Below are positions 11,112 through 22,219 of a DNA stretch of 64,000 nt, one piece after another (the first letter of the stretch is position 1; each line of letters begins with the position of its first letter). This DNA comes from Saccopteryx bilineata (Eukaryota > Chordata > Mammalia > Chiroptera > Emballonuridae): positions 389,312,558 to 389,376,557 of the forward strand of contig NC_089490.1 of the NCBI RefSeq assembly GCF_036850765.1. The letters are read 5' to 3'. Under the pieces are notes generated by a model. That model saw nothing but the letters and a program-made list of their open reading frames with translations. It had not been told where the DNA came from and did no database searches. A program made the translations under genes and the position numbers.

Positions 11112-11149
11112 AAAAATATTATTCAGTATAAATTTGGGGCTTTGTGGAG

Positions 11150-11340
11150 TAAAAAATGGCAATCTCATTTTTGGTATCCCTTTGCATTTCTTTAATAATT
11201 TAGAGTATTGGTGAGCATCTTTTTATCTGTTTACTGGCTTATTATTTTTTTTTAGTGTATAATGCCCACCCACACCTTATGTGCATTTTTATGTTTAGTT
11301 ATTTGTAGTCTGATAGATTTAATTCTTTTTAACAAATTGC
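11150..11340 (-). mobile_element. L1 ORF2 fragment, minus strand
   Basis: 'TTTGCATTTCTTTAATAATT' to 'GTGAGCATCTTTTTATCTGT' is the reverse complement of the common L1 ORF2 'GATGCTCAACATCA ... AGAGAAATGCAAA' segment. Confidence 0.65.
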
Positions 11341-11410
11341 TTTCTGTCTATGAAAAACAATTATTAGAGCAATACAACACAAGATTATTTAGACAAAAAA
11401 AGCATTTTTC

Positions 11411-11609
11411 TGGCCTTGGCTAGGTAGCTCAGAGGATAGAGCCTTGTCCCAGTGTGCCGAGGTTGCAGGTTTGATACCCAGTCAGGGCATATCACCAGAA
11501 CCAACCGAGTGCACAACTAAATGGAACAACTACGTGGAACACTGAGTTGATGCTTCGTTCTCCCCTGACCCCGTCAAATCAATAGAAAAATTAAAAAAAA
11601 AAAAAAAAA
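11411..11609 (+). mobile_element. tRNA-SINE family D
   Basis: 'GGCCTTGGCTAGGTAGCTCAG', B box 'GGTTTGATACCC', 'CAACTAAATGGAACAACTA', 'GAGTTGATGCTTCGTTCTCC', A17 tail. Confidence 0.85.
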
Positions 11610-11921
11610 GAATATGTTTCCTCTCTATATACTGAATGGCATTCTAGGAAGAACATTTCTTTACAGAAAGCCTCATTCAAATGGAGGTTTATATTTGTTC
11701 TAAGCAGGGGTATAACTAAACACTATCACATTCACTTTGTCATCTTACCACCATTTTAACACTATTAAAGAGCATAATCAATGATTCTATAGCCTGGGAA
11801 CCTGAAAAGAATCCGTGATGGCAAATAGCAGACTTCTCCCAACAACAGAAGTTTCTCCCAGTCCCCATTTACAGTTTTGACATTAAGGAAAATGTCCAAA
11901 CTATTTAAAAATAACAGCTTT

Positions 11922-12244
11922 GCCTGACCAGGCAGTGGCACTGTGGATAGAGCATTGGCCTGGGACACAAAGACCCAGGTTCGAAACCCTAAGGTAGCCA
12001 GCTTGAGTGTGGGGTCACTGGCTTGAACATGGGATCATACATATGACCCCATGGTCAGTGACTTGAGCCCAAAGGTCACAGTGGCTTGAGCAAGGGATCA
12101 CTGGCTCCACTGGAGCCCGCCAGTCAAGGCACATATGAGAAAGCAATCAATGAACAACTAAGGTGCTGCAATGAAGAATTGATGCTTCTCATCTCTGTCC
12201 CTCTTTCTGTCTCTCTCACTAAAAATAAATAAATAAAAATAAAA
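11922..12244 (+). mobile_element. Family B SINE, first of three in a row
   Basis: Head GCCTGACCAGGCAGTGGCAC, long body with repeated 'GGCTTGAGC' units, tail (AAAT)n. Left flank ATAACAGCTT recurs at 12992-13001 beyond the third SINE, so the later two went into this element's tail. Confidence 0.9.
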
Positions 12245-12584
12245 GCCCTGGACAGTCGGCTCAGTGCTAGAGGATCAGCCCGGCGTGTGGAAGTCCCTGG
12301 TTCAATTCCCAGTCAGGGCACACAGGAGAAGTACCCATCTGCTTCTCCACCCCTCCTCCCTTCCTCTCCTGCAGCCATGGCTCGGTTGGAGTAAATTGGC
12401 CCTGGGTGCTGAGAATGGCTCCATGGCCTCATCTCAGGGACAGAAATGACTTGGTTGCTGAGCAACAGAGGAATGGCTCCAGATGGGCAGAGCACTGCCC
12501 CATAGGAGGCTTGCCGAGTGGATCTCGGTTGGGATGCATACAGAATTCTCTCTGCCTCCCCGCTTCTCACTTAAGAAAAATTAA
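12245..12584 (+). mobile_element. Older family A SINE, second of three
   Basis: GCCCTGGACAGTCGGCTCAG head, 'CCCTGGGTGCTGAGAATGG', ends 'CTTCTCACTTAAGAAAAATTAA' rather than 'TTTCCAGCTTCAG', so an older variant. Confidence 0.88.
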
Positions 12585-12990
12585 GCTCTGGCCGGTTGGC
12601 TCAGCAGTAGTGTCGGCCTGGCGTGCGGCGGACCCGGGTTCGATTCTCGGCCAGGGCACATAGGAGAAGCACCCATTTGCTTCTCCACCCCCCCCCTCCT
12701 TCCTCTCTGTCTCTCTCTTCCCCTCCCACAGCCAAGGCTCCAATGGAGCAAAGATGGCCCGGGCGCTGGGGATGGCTCCTTGGCCTCTGCCCCAGGCGCC
12801 AGAGTGGCTCTGGTCGCGGCAGAGCGACGCCCTGGAGGGGCAGAGCATCGCCCCCTGGTGGGCAGAGCGTTGCCCCTGGTGGGCATGCCGGGTGGATCCC
12901 GGTCGGGCGCATGCGGGAGTCTGTCTGACTGTCTCTCCCCGTTTCCAGCTTCAGAAAAATACAAAAAAAAAATTAAAAAATTAAAAAAAA
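12585..12990 (+). mobile_element. Family A SINE with duplicated subfamily unit, third of three
   Basis: GCTCTGGCCGGTTGGCTCAG head; two 'GGGCAGAGC(A/G)TxGCCCC' units; ends 'CAGCTTCAGAAAAATAC' and A-rich tail. Inserted at the A-tail of the preceding SINE. Confidence 0.92.
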
Positions 12991-13420
12991 AATAACAGCT
13001 TCATTTATATATAATTTACATACCACACAATTCACCTACTTACAAGTATATAACTGAAAGGTTTTTAGTATATTCACATTGTTGTGTAACCATTATAATA
13101 ATAAATTTCCTAACAACCATCACAACTGTTTAATTTCTGGATTTTCATCACCCTATCCCCCCCATTCCCTATCCATTAGCAGTCATTCCCCTCTACTCTG
13201 CCCCACTCCCTCCCTAGCCCTAGGCAACCACTAATATAGTTTCTGTCTCTAGACATTTTATATGAATGCAATTATATAACAGGTGGCTGTTTGCATTTGG
13301 CTTCTCTCATTTGGCAGAGTGTTTTCAAAGTTCATCATCTCTGTCACAGGTGTACTTCACCCCTTTTTATACCTAATTAATGTTCCATTGTATGTTTATA
13401 ACTGAACCACAGGTTCACAG
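12991..13420 (-). mobile_element. Old L1M 3' UTR, minus strand
   Basis: 'TTCACATTGTTGTGTAACCA', 'CCTAGGCAACCACTAATATA', 'GTTCCATTGTATG' are the antisense L1M 3' UTR. The SINE array lies at its left edge (continues to about 11890). Confidence 0.75.
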
Positions 13421-13618
13421 AAGAATAAGATAATGTTTTTCATTTATAGAAAATACCGCATGAAACCCAGCAATCATAAAAGTGTCTGAAGGAAACACAA
13501 TTATTTCCTTTTGAGGAAAAAACTAGGTTTTCAAAGATCAAGTCTGAGATATTACTTATAGCTCAAATTATCCTTACTTTTTCCTGAGGCTAAAATAAAA
13601 AGGAAGAGTATTAAGGGA

Positions 13619-13795
13619 TTCCCTGGCCAGAGAGCTCAGTTGGTTAGAGCTTCATCCCAAAGCATAGAGGTTGCTGGTTTGATCCCCAGTCAGGGCACAT
13701 ACAGGAACAGATCGATGTTCCTGTTTCTCTCTCACTTTCTCCCTACCTCTCACTAAAATCAATAAACATTTAAAATACTGTCTTATTTTAAAAAA
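13619..13795 (+). mobile_element. tRNA-SINE family C
   Basis: 'CCCTGGCCAGAGAGCTCAG', B box 'GGTTTGATCCCC', 'ACAGATCGATGTTCCTGTT', tail 'CTAAAATCAATAAACATTTA'. Duplication AGTATTAAGGGA / AGTATTAAAGGA. Confidence 0.9.
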
Positions 13796-13910
13796 AGTAT
13801 TAAAGGAGACCATTTTCTGTAAAAACAAAAATAAAATCCCCAATAAGTATACCATGTGTGTGTCTATAATTCTGACATAGAAAATGTTCTAAGTAAAAAG
13901 TGCATGATCG

Positions 13911-14275
13911 GCCCTGGCCGGTTGGCTCAACGGTAGAGCATCGGCCTGGCATGCAGGAGTCCCGGGTTCGATTCTCGGCCAGGGCACACAGGAGAAGCGC
14001 CCATTTGCTTCTCCACTCCTCCCCCTCTCCTTCCTCTCTGTCTCTCTCTTCCCCTCCAGCAGCCGAGGCTCCATTGGAGCAAAGATGGCCCGGGTGCTGA
14101 GGATGGCTCTGTGGCTTCTGCCTCAGGCGCTAGAATGGCTCTGGATGCAACAGAGTGACGCCCCAGAGGGGCAGAGCATCGCCCTCTGGTGGGCATGCCA
14201 GGTGGATCCCGGTCGGGCACATGCGGGAGTCTGACTGCCTCCCCGTTTCTAGCTTCGGAAAAATGAAGAAGAAAA
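13911..14275 (+). mobile_element. Family A SINE
   Basis: Canonical head and B box, single 'GCATCGCCCTCTGGTGGGC' unit (no duplication), 'CCGTTTCTAGCTTCGGAAA', tail GAAGAAGAAAAA. Duplication AAAAGTGCATGATC / AAAAGTGCGTGGTC. Confidence 0.93.
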
Positions 14276-14457
14276 AAAAGTGCGTGGTCTACCTATCAGA
14301 TTTAGGCTGCTTAAAAACTGTTCTAACTGGTCACTTAAACTGGTGTCAATCATTAGACAACACTCATTTGAAATATATTTAACATAAATAAAGGGAAAAT
14401 ATTTTGTAGATATAGATGTCAATGACATTCTCTTAGCAGAAATTGTACCCCTTAAAT

Positions 14458-14500
14458 CAGCGGTTCTCAACCTGTGGGTCGCACAGGTTGAGAACCGCTG
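14458..14500. mobile_element. 43-bp palindrome with hAT/SPIN-like ends
   Basis: Two perfect 19-bp arms (cagcggttctcaacctgtg and its reverse complement) around a 5-base loop GGTCG. Flanked by CCTTAAAT (14450-14457) and CCTTAAAG (14501-14508), 7/8 identical, as expected for an 8-bp hAT target duplication. The arm sequence resembles the terminus of the SPIN hAT family as I remember it. Hence a probable element reduced to its two termini; an origin by inverted duplication of one end is also possible. Confidence 0.7.
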
Positions 14501-14508
14501 CCTTAAAG

Positions 14509-14900
14509 CAACATAATTTTACTGTCCAATAAACTCCTAAAGGCTCCAAAGCTCCTGCTCCTAAGAACATGAGTAGCTTTGGTTCACACATAAATTATGA
14601 ACTTCAGGGGCAGACCCAAGAAATATATTCTTGAGGTCACAGGCATTTGATGAGGCCAATAAAACAAATGATAGTTTGAGAACTCAACAAGGAAGTCAGT
14701 AAGACCTGGAATACAGACTGTGCAAGGAAGGGAAAAGAAATAGCCATGAAAGATTTCTGTGTGTCACAGTCTCATCAAAAATATTCTCAAAACATTTCAA
14801 ACCAGGTACACAGCCGCAGCAGAGTAGCTTTATAACAGACTAATAGGAGATACAGCCTTTCTATCCAGAGTAAGTAGTATAAAGAATCTGATATTAACTT
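14509..14900. other. Intron sequence, no recognised feature
   Basis: Nothing identifiable by eye. Confidence 0.5.
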
Positions 14901-15175
14901 TTAAAAAATTGTGGTAAAAAATACATAACATAAACTTATCATCCTAACCATCTTAAGTGTACAGTTCAGTAGTGTTATGTATATACAGACTGATGTGAAA
15001 TACAGCCTCAGAATTTTTTCATCTTGCAAATCTGAAACTCTATACCTATTAAATAGTTCCCCTCCCTTCCCCTGCCCCTGGTAACCACAATTCTACTTAC
15101 TGTTTCTATGAATCTGTTTTAGGTGCTCATATAACTGGAAGCATGCAGTATTGGTATTAATTTTTAACATGCCTT
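14901..15175 (-). mobile_element. Old L1M 3' UTR, minus strand
   Basis: 'AATTGTGGTAAAAAATACAT', 'AGTGTACAGTTCAGTAGTG', 'CCCCTGGTAACCACAATTCT', 'CTCATATAACTGGAAGCATG' follow the antisense L1M consensus. Confidence 0.8.
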
Positions 15176-17220
15176 GAAATCAAGAGGAGATGCACAACTA
15201 GGCAGCATGCACACAAAGTCATTCACAGGCATATTATGAAATCAGTCATATTCAAATCTACAGGTAAGTAGTTAGTCTGACGGGAGAATGTAACCTCTAG
15301 GCCTGGCAGTTACATGCCATTTAAAGGGGTCAAACAGAGCATAGGGCACATGACATTAGACATGGTGAGCTTCAGAAAGTCCAAAGGCAGGAGGGCTGCC
15401 ACGAGACTACGTTTTGCCTCCTAATTCGAGGATTGTCAATGATTCAATCACATTGCCTTGAAGGTAACAGTTTCATCCAGAGTTCAGCAATGTAGCACCA
15501 CCCTACAGCAAAGGAAGTAAAAGGCTCTTTGCTGGGTCCTCACCCCTTCCACCCATCACATTAAAACCCAGGATTAATCCTGACTGCTGACAGGACAGCT
15601 GGTACCACCCAGCTCTCTGAAATCAAGCTAAGGTACTCCTGTGTGGGTAGATGAAGAAGTTGAGGCCCATTTTCATCACCATTCTGAAGACCTGCCCTTC
15701 TTCAATATATACATCCTAATGAAGCAATTATCTACACTTAACACTAATGATGTAATTGGGATAAGTAATTATGAAAGCAGAACATGCATTTTCAAAAATT
15801 GAGTATCATTACCTTTCTTCTACCCGCAAACATTATTTAAGATAAAAACAAATAAGCTCACAAGAACACATGTTACTGGGAAATGATTAGGAACAGCATT
15901 CAGGAGAAATGGAGAAAAAAACCCCAACAACCCCAAAACAAAAATCAAAAGTCTAGAATTCACTCCCACCAGGCAGGGATTTCCTTAAAAACCTCTACTT
16001 CTGACAGAAGACATGGATACGAATTATTAAGAGTTACTCTACCTCCACTTCCACATCCCCCACAACCTGGCATTTCCTATATTTAGGTCCCAGCAACCCC
16101 TGATGCTGGGAGGACATTGGCTTAGGCTGGAGGTCCCTGAGTGAAGCCAGGAAGAGTCAGGAAAGCTGTCATCCTCTCCTTGTGGCACACAATGGAGCTG
16201 CTTAAAGGGAGTGCCTCAGCGGCATAAGGACGGGCAGAGAGAAGGGAAGGCGGGGGAAAGGATTGAGGGAGAAAGAGGTGAGACAGAAAGGTAACGAGAG
16301 CGACTGACTCAACACTGAACAGCTCTCACCAATCACTTGTCTTAAATTGCTGAGACTCCTGCAGCTTTTATTGTTTGGTAGAAGCACAAGTGAGTGGAAT
16401 TGGACCAAAGGGTCTTGGGCTTGTTAGCAGCAGGAGGGAACGACCTTTACTGCTACAAAGAGGATGCAGATTTCAAAAGCCTAAAATCTGCAAAGAAGGG
16501 AAATGGAAATATGCTGAACGTGGGTTTGATTGGCAGCTTTCCTCATCTGTCGATCACAGGGTAATAAACACTGGGAGATGGCAGAAAGGAAGATAAATGC
16601 TTTCAGCAGCAGCATTCCCCACCCTCTTCTCCTCTTCCGCCCCCACTCAGCACATGACAAGAGTTAAAGCAAGAAAATAAATTAGCTTCTTAACCAACTC
16701 TTTTGTTAAAACTTTCCTTACAGGCCACCTACAGGTGCATTATTGCTCTATGAGCCTACATTCTCATTAGGAGGCCCAGTTTGTAAAGGGTGAAAAGCTC
16801 CTGTCAAATCACACCTGTACATTTCAGGGTACAGCATTACTGGGCTGAGTCAGTTGGGGCCAACAAGTAAGAAAGAGGCCAGGCCTGTGATAGTCTCTAA
16901 TCCACAGCCTGGCTCTCTTAGTTTAGAGGAGACTTTGGAGCTCCCAGGACAGCATGGTGTCACTTCACTGTGATCACTGCCACGGTGCTATTAACCCAGG
17001 GACAGAAAAGCTAAGCTCTTAGGGCTAACAAGGAAGCCCCTTGAGATGGGATCATAGGTGACGTCAGATCAGATCGTGGACTACAGAATACTTGCTCTTG
17101 ACTACCAACTTCACATTCACTTTGGAATGAAGAAAACATTTGTAAGATGAACGATCTTACAAGTTTTCCACAAGTAGGTCCAAGGGAAATATTGTTAATT
17201 TGGGGACCTGTGATCACAAC
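15176..17220. other. Repeat-poor intron block
   Basis: About 2 kb with no SINE or L1 sequence that I recognise, unusual for this window. Could contain regulatory sequence; no specific motif claimed. Confidence 0.5.
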
Positions 17221-17244
17221 ATTGAGATGAGCATCCAGCTGAAT

Positions 17245-17356
17245 TGGGTTTTTTTGTTTGTGTGTGTGTGTTTTTTTTTTATGATTTGGTTTTTGTAAAA
17301 AGGCTACTATTTTTTGAGTAAAGTCAAAGGATTAGCTATTCCTGATGATGTGTTGT

Positions 17357-17395
<39 letters not shown>
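17245..17395. repeat. Microsatellites (TG)n/T-run and (TA)n
   Basis: TG/T tract at about 17256-17280 and a pure TA run of roughly 18 units at about 17359-17396. Confidence 0.9.
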
Positions 17396-17400
<5 letters not shown>

Positions 17401-17520
17401 GGAATTTTGTAAAAACTACATCCTGATTCTGCCAGAAGTGGGTATGACAAAAATCTTAGTAACTAGCTACTTTAAGGCATTCTGCCCTACTGACCCAGAC
17501 AGTCTGTCCCCCTCGATCTT

Positions 17521-17943
17521 TTTTTTTTTTTTTTTTTTTATTTTTTTCTTTTCATTTTTTCATTTTTCTGAAGCTGGAAACGGGGAGAGACAGTCAGACA
17601 GACTCCCGCATGCGCCCGACCGGGATCCACCCGGCACGCCCACCAGGGGCGACGCTCTGCCCACCAGGGGGCGATGCTCTGCCCATCCTGGACGTCGCCA
17701 TATTGCGACCAGAGCCACTCTAGCGCCTGAGGCAGAGGCCACAGAGCCATCCCCAGCGCCCGGGCCATCTCTGCTCCAATGGAGCCTTGGCTGCGGGAGG
17801 GGAAGAGAGAGACAGAGAGGAAAGCGCGGCGGAGGGGTGGAGAAGCAAATGGGCGCTTCTCCTGTGTGCCCTGGCCGGGAATCGAACCCGGGTCCTCCGC
17901 ACGCTAGGCCGACGCTCTACCGCTGAGCCAACCGGCCAGGGCT
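17521..17943 (-). mobile_element. Family A SINE, minus strand, young
   Basis: Long poly(T), 'CTGAAGCTGGAAACGGGGAG', duplicated 'GCTCTGCCCACCAGGGG' unit, intact 'GGGAATCGAACCCGGGTCCT', end 'AACCGGCCAGGGCT'. Perfect duplication CCCCTCGATCTT (17509-17520, 17944-17955). Near consensus. Confidence 0.96.
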
Positions 17944-18076
17944 CCCCTCGATCTTGATGTGAAAAAAGGGCTACAGATCTTCGTTCTAAAGTATAGGTAC
18001 CAACTAGTGGGAAGTATGGAGCAAAAATAAGTGGGAAAGAGCATGGCAAATGGGTCTGTTTCAAAATACAAACTGT

Positions 18077-18405
18077 TGCCTGACCAGGTGGTGGTACAGT
18101 GGATAGAATGTCGAACTGGGGCGCAAGGGACCCAGGTTTAAAACCCTGAGGTCACCAGCTCGAATATGGGGTCACTGGCTTGAGTGTGGAATCTGGCTTG
18201 AGCTCAAAGGTTGCTCGCTTGAGCAAGGGATCACTCACTCTGCTGTAGCCGCCCCCACCCCCGTCAAGGCATGTAAAAGAAAGCAATCAATGAACAACTA
18301 AGGTGCCACAATGAAGAATTGATGCCTCTTATCTCTCTCCCTTCCTGTCTGCCTTTCCCTATCTGTCCCTTTCTCTTTCACAAAAAAAAAAAAGAAACAA
18401 ACAAA
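18077..18405 (+). mobile_element. Family B SINE
   Basis: GCCTGACCAGGTGGTGGTAC head, 'GAAAGCAATCAATGAACAAC', 'GATGCCTCTTATCTCTCTCC', A-tail extended into (CAAA)n. Flanks share CAAACTG. Confidence 0.9.
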
Positions 18406-18603
18406 CAAACAAACTGCTCAGACACCTAAGTAGTCCCAGAGCCATACTATGGGAATCTAGGAAAACAATACTGTAACAAAAGATACCTAATTTGAAATAG
18501 TTTCTAATTAAAATCCACTGTTCAGATGTTAATACTATGTTCAAAGTAGGAAAGCATTATTAACAAGCCCTATACTGAGACAGTGCTAAAAGGACTCACC
18601 TGG

Positions 18604-18910
18604 GCCTAACCGGTGGTGGTGCAGTGAACAGAATATTGACTCAGAACGCCAAGATCCCCTCTCAAAACCCTGAGGTCGCCAGCTTGAGCACGGAGTTGCT
18701 GACTCAAGCATGGGATCACTGACATGATCCCAAGGTGGCTGGCTGAGCCCAAGGTTGCTGGCTTGACCAAGGGGGTCACTGGCTTGGCTTGAACATCCCC
18801 TTCCTCATCAAAGCATGTATCAGAAGCAACCAATGAATAACTGAAGTAAAGCAACTACAAATTGATGCTTCTCATCTCATCTCTCCTCACTTCAAAAAAA
18901 AAAAAAAAAG
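18604..18910 (+). mobile_element. Family B SINE, diverged
   Basis: 'GCCTAACCGGTGGTGGTGC', several 'GCTGGCTTGA' units, 'GAAGCAACCAATGAATAACT', A17 tail. Confidence 0.85.
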
Positions 18911-18940
18911 ATGTGCCTGGAAGCTTGACAACAATCCAGA

Positions 18941-19130
18941 TTGCCAGCTTGAGCGTAGACTCATCTGGCTTGAGCAAAAAGCTCACCAGCTTGGACCCAA
19001 GGTTGCTGGCTCGAGCAAGGAGTCACTCGGTCTGCTGAAGGCACGCGGTCAAGGCACATACATATGAGAAAGCAATCAATGAACAACTAAGGTGTTGCAA
19101 CGAGAAACTGATGATTGATGCTTCTCATCT
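18941..19130 (+). mobile_element. Family B SINE lacking head and tail
   Basis: Body from 'GCCAGCTTGAGCGTAGACTC' to 'GATTGATGCTTCTCATCTAG'; no tRNA head and no CT/A tail. Its body is nearly identical to that at 20666-21025. Confidence 0.8.
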
Positions 19131-19322
19131 AGTCTTTAAACCTAAATAAAACCCCACCTCCTCCTAGAAGTTTTTCTGAATTAGAGAGAAATCCTGCCCA
19201 CACAATATTAGCTATTTTCATAACACATTTGTCATCTTTTAGGTTACCTGGCTGTAAGTACATAAAGTTTACTCTGAGTGCAAAGTGTTTATATCTCTGG
19301 GTACACTTAGCCATCAATTTTT

Positions 19323-19644
19323 GTGACAGAGATAGAGAGAGGCAGAGAGAGGAACAGACAGGGACAGAGAGACAGGAAGGGAGGGAGATGAGAAGCATCA
19401 ATTCTTCATTGTGGCACCTTAGTACTTCATTGATTGAAGAACTTTCTCATATGTACCTTGATGGGGGGGGGCCTACAACAGATCAAGTGACCCCTTGCTC
19501 AAGTCAGTGACCTTGGGCCCAAGCTGGTGAGCCTTGCTCAAACCAGATGAGCCTGTGCTCAAGGTGGCAACCTTGGGGTCTCAACCCGGGTCCTCCGCTT
19601 CCCAGTCTGATGCTCTATCCACTGTGCCACCGTGTGGTTAAGCT
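19323..19644 (-). mobile_element. Family B SINE, minus strand
   Basis: 'GACAGAGATAGAGAGAGGC' start, G8 run near 19468, end 'CCACCGTGTGGTTA'. Duplication AGCCATCAATTTTT / AGCTGTCAATTTTT. Confidence 0.88.
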
Positions 19645-19658
19645 AGCTGTCAATTTTT

Positions 19659-20018
19659 GGTTGGTACTGCATGGCCTCTTTCCTTCTTTTTTAAGGTAAT
19701 GAACTCCTTGAAAGAAGAGGTCAGTTTTTCACTTGCATTTTAAATACTGTCCAGTCATAAGACTTGGAATATTGCCATTCATAGAATAGACATGAAAAAT
19801 ACCACAGTGAGGAGCACCAATTAGAACTGTAAGGAATGTCACTGCCAGCCTTATAAACTATGAATTCATATACACTCTGTGAAAAGGTATGTCCTAGGTA
19901 GTCTTTATTAACTATTAGGCTAAATTATAAAGAACCAAATCATATGTTAAGCAAATTTGCTAGTATGGCCTAAAAGAAGCTTGAATTTTATTGTAAATCA
20001 ACCTAAACATTCTTCAAG
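19659..20018. other. Intron sequence, no recognised feature
   Basis: Nothing identifiable by eye. Confidence 0.45.
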
Positions 20019-20032
20019 AAAATAGTTAAACA

Positions 20033-20268
20033 GGCCCTACCCATGTGGTTCAATGGATAAAGTGTTGTCTCGGCATGCAGTGGTCAAAGGTTCAATATCC
20101 AGTCAGGGCACATATGAGAAGTAACCAATGAGGGCAAAACTAAATGGAACAGCTAAGTGAAACAACAAGTTGATGCTTCTCTGTCTCTCCCCCCCCCTCT
20201 TTTTGTCCCTCCTGCCCTCCCTCTCTCTCAACTCAATGGAAATATTTAAAGAAAGAAAAAAAAAAAAA
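20033..20268 (+). mobile_element. tRNA-SINE family D
   Basis: 'GGCCCTACCCATGTGGTTC', 'CCAGTCAGGGCACATATG', 'CTAAATGGAACAGCTAAGTG', C9/T and CT tract, A15 tail. Flanked by AAGAAAATAGTTAA (about 20017-20030) and the same string at about 20273-20286. Confidence 0.88.
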
Positions 20269-20286
20269 AAGAAAGAAAATAGTTAA

Positions 20287-20465
20287 GCCCTGGCCAGATA
20301 GCTTGGTTGGTTAGAATACTGTCCTGATATGCAGAGGTTGCCAGTTCGATCGCTGGTCAGGGCACATACAAAAACAGATTGATGTTTCTGTCTCTCCCCC
20401 ACACTTCTTCTCTTTCTAAAGTTATTAAATAAAATCAAAGAGAAATATGGCAATGCATTTAAAAA
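20287..20465 (+). mobile_element. tRNA-SINE family C at the same site
   Basis: 'CCCTGGCCAGATAGCTTGG', B box 'AGTTCGATCGCTGG', 'ACAGATTGATGTTTCTGTC'. Its right flank AAGAAAAAAATAGTTTAA is a third copy of the target string. Confidence 0.88.
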
Positions 20466-20479
20466 AGAAGAAAAAAATA

Positions 20480-21185
20480 GTTTAACAAACTATGGTCAAT
20501 GACACTATGAACTACCATTCAGCCATTAAAAAGAGTAAATACATCTATCGATACTGACACAGAAAGATGTCCTTGACCTACTGTTCTGTATAATCCTATC
20601 TCTATTAAAAAGTAAAAAAACAAACAAAAAAACTGTGTTGATTATGCATAAAAAAATTGAAAAGAGCCTGACCAGGCGGTGTCACAGTGGATAGAGCATC
20701 GGACTGGGATGCACAGGACCCAGGTTCGAGACTCCGACATCGCCAGCTTGAGCATAGACTCATCTGGCTTGAGCAAAAAGCTCACCAGCTTGGACCCAAG
20801 GTTGCTGGCTCGAGCAAGGAGTCACTCGGTCTGCTGAAGGCCCGCGGTCAAGGCACATATGAGAAAGCAATCAACAAACTACTAAGGTGTCGCAATGAGA
20901 AACTGATGATTGAAATGCTTCTCATCACTCTACGATCCTGTCTGTCTGTCCCCATCTATCCCTCTCTCTGACTCTTTCTCTGTAAAAAAAAAACCCCAAA
21001 ACACAAAAAAAACAAAAAACAAAACAAAAAATTGGAAAGATACTATCCAAAACCATTAAACCTTTGGGAAATGGGACTAAAATAAGGGTAGTAAGGAGAG
21101 AAATATTTTACAGTATATATTTTGATATCTGAATTATCTGCAATGGACCTGCATTGTTTTACAAATTTTAAAAGAACAGGGAAAA
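20480..21185 (+). mobile_element. Old L1M fragment split by a SINE
   Basis: 'CTACCATTCAGCCATTAAAA' and 'CTGACACAGAAAGATGTCCT' are L1M-like; continues after the SINE at 21026. Confidence 0.6.
20666..21025 (+). mobile_element. Family B SINE in L1M
   Basis: GCCTGACCAGGCGGTGTCAC head, near full body, tail of A-rich sequence with CCCC and CA interruptions. Duplication AAAAAATTGAAAAGA / AAAAAATTGGAAAGA. Confidence 0.93.
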
Positions 21186-21189
21186 TGAG

Positions 21190-22010
21190 AAACTACCTAT
21201 AATGACCTATTAAAAATTATACATTTTACTGGCTAATATCCTCTATATTCAACATATATATTTATGTATTTGTCCCATAAAGCTAACTAGTTGAAAAATT
21301 TGAGAAAAATTTCTTGTATATGTGTGTGTATGCCTCTACATATGTATTTATACTTTATTGTATTTAAAATTTTTCTCACTACTGAAGAAAAGGAGAAAGG
21401 GGGTAGGAAAGAAGTAAATAAGCAAGCAACTGCGGACACAAAGAACGACCACAGTCTTAAGCCTTGCCCAACAAGGTTTGGGTGAAGCAATAATTGGCTA
21501 ACGTGAAATACTTTGGGATATGGAGTCCCACTAAATTTCAAAGATGGGCAGAGATGGCAACATTTCACTTACTTGGAATTCCTGACATAAAACATTCTAC
21601 CCACAGAAACATGCCCTAAGTCTTGATGAGTCAAGTGTAGACCATGTAAAGCACTGATAAAAGCATCCAGCAGGCAGTTATGAATAGCATATGGCCACAC
21701 GAACTTTGTACCCCACAAAAACAGAGACTCTAAGGTCATGGGCTTCATAGGTTCACATTAGGAATAGTCTGTCTGCACAGATGAAATGTACAAACAGATG
21801 TCCAGCTCCAAGCTATTCTCTTAGATGTCATCTTGATGCCATATAACATCCTACCTTGAAACAAAAAAAGACTTATTTTTCATGTCAGGTCAGATAAATT
21901 TCTGAGAAAGGCCTGTAACAAAATTCTAGCGTTTAAAGAGTTATTTCACAAGGGAAAGCAAAAGGAGATTAAGATGTTTTAGTCGTTTCCTTTCTGCCAG
22001 ACCTGCTTAT
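21190..22010. other. Intron sequence, no recognised feature
   Basis: AT-rich to 21400, then mixed; no repeat head or splice-flanked frame recognised. Confidence 0.45.
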
Positions 22011-22011
22011 A

Positions 22012-22078
<67 letters not shown>
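22009..22078. repeat. Compound (TA)n(CA)n microsatellite
   Basis: TATATATGTGTG, then about 16 TA units, then about 10 AC units. Confidence 0.95.
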
Positions 22079-22219
22079 CTCTCATACAACACTAGGCCTG
22101 CTATCACACTTTAGGGATGTCTGCAAGCCAGTGAACGTGGTGGTGCACATGCCTTTTACAAACTAACTTTGTTGTTGCTGGTCATCATAAAGAATGCATG
22201 ATAGCCTGTGAACTTTTCT

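Noticed and set aside
17345..17926. 193-codon open frame and similar 115-178-codon frames at 6162, 43238, 44611, 53446, 22198
   Set aside because: All lie across family A SINEs on either strand. The GC-rich SINE has few stop codons, so it gives the same pseudo-peptides in every copy.
22009..22078. Alternating TA/CA tract as a possible regulatory Z-DNA element
   Set aside because: Ordinary compound microsatellite; nothing around it supports a function.
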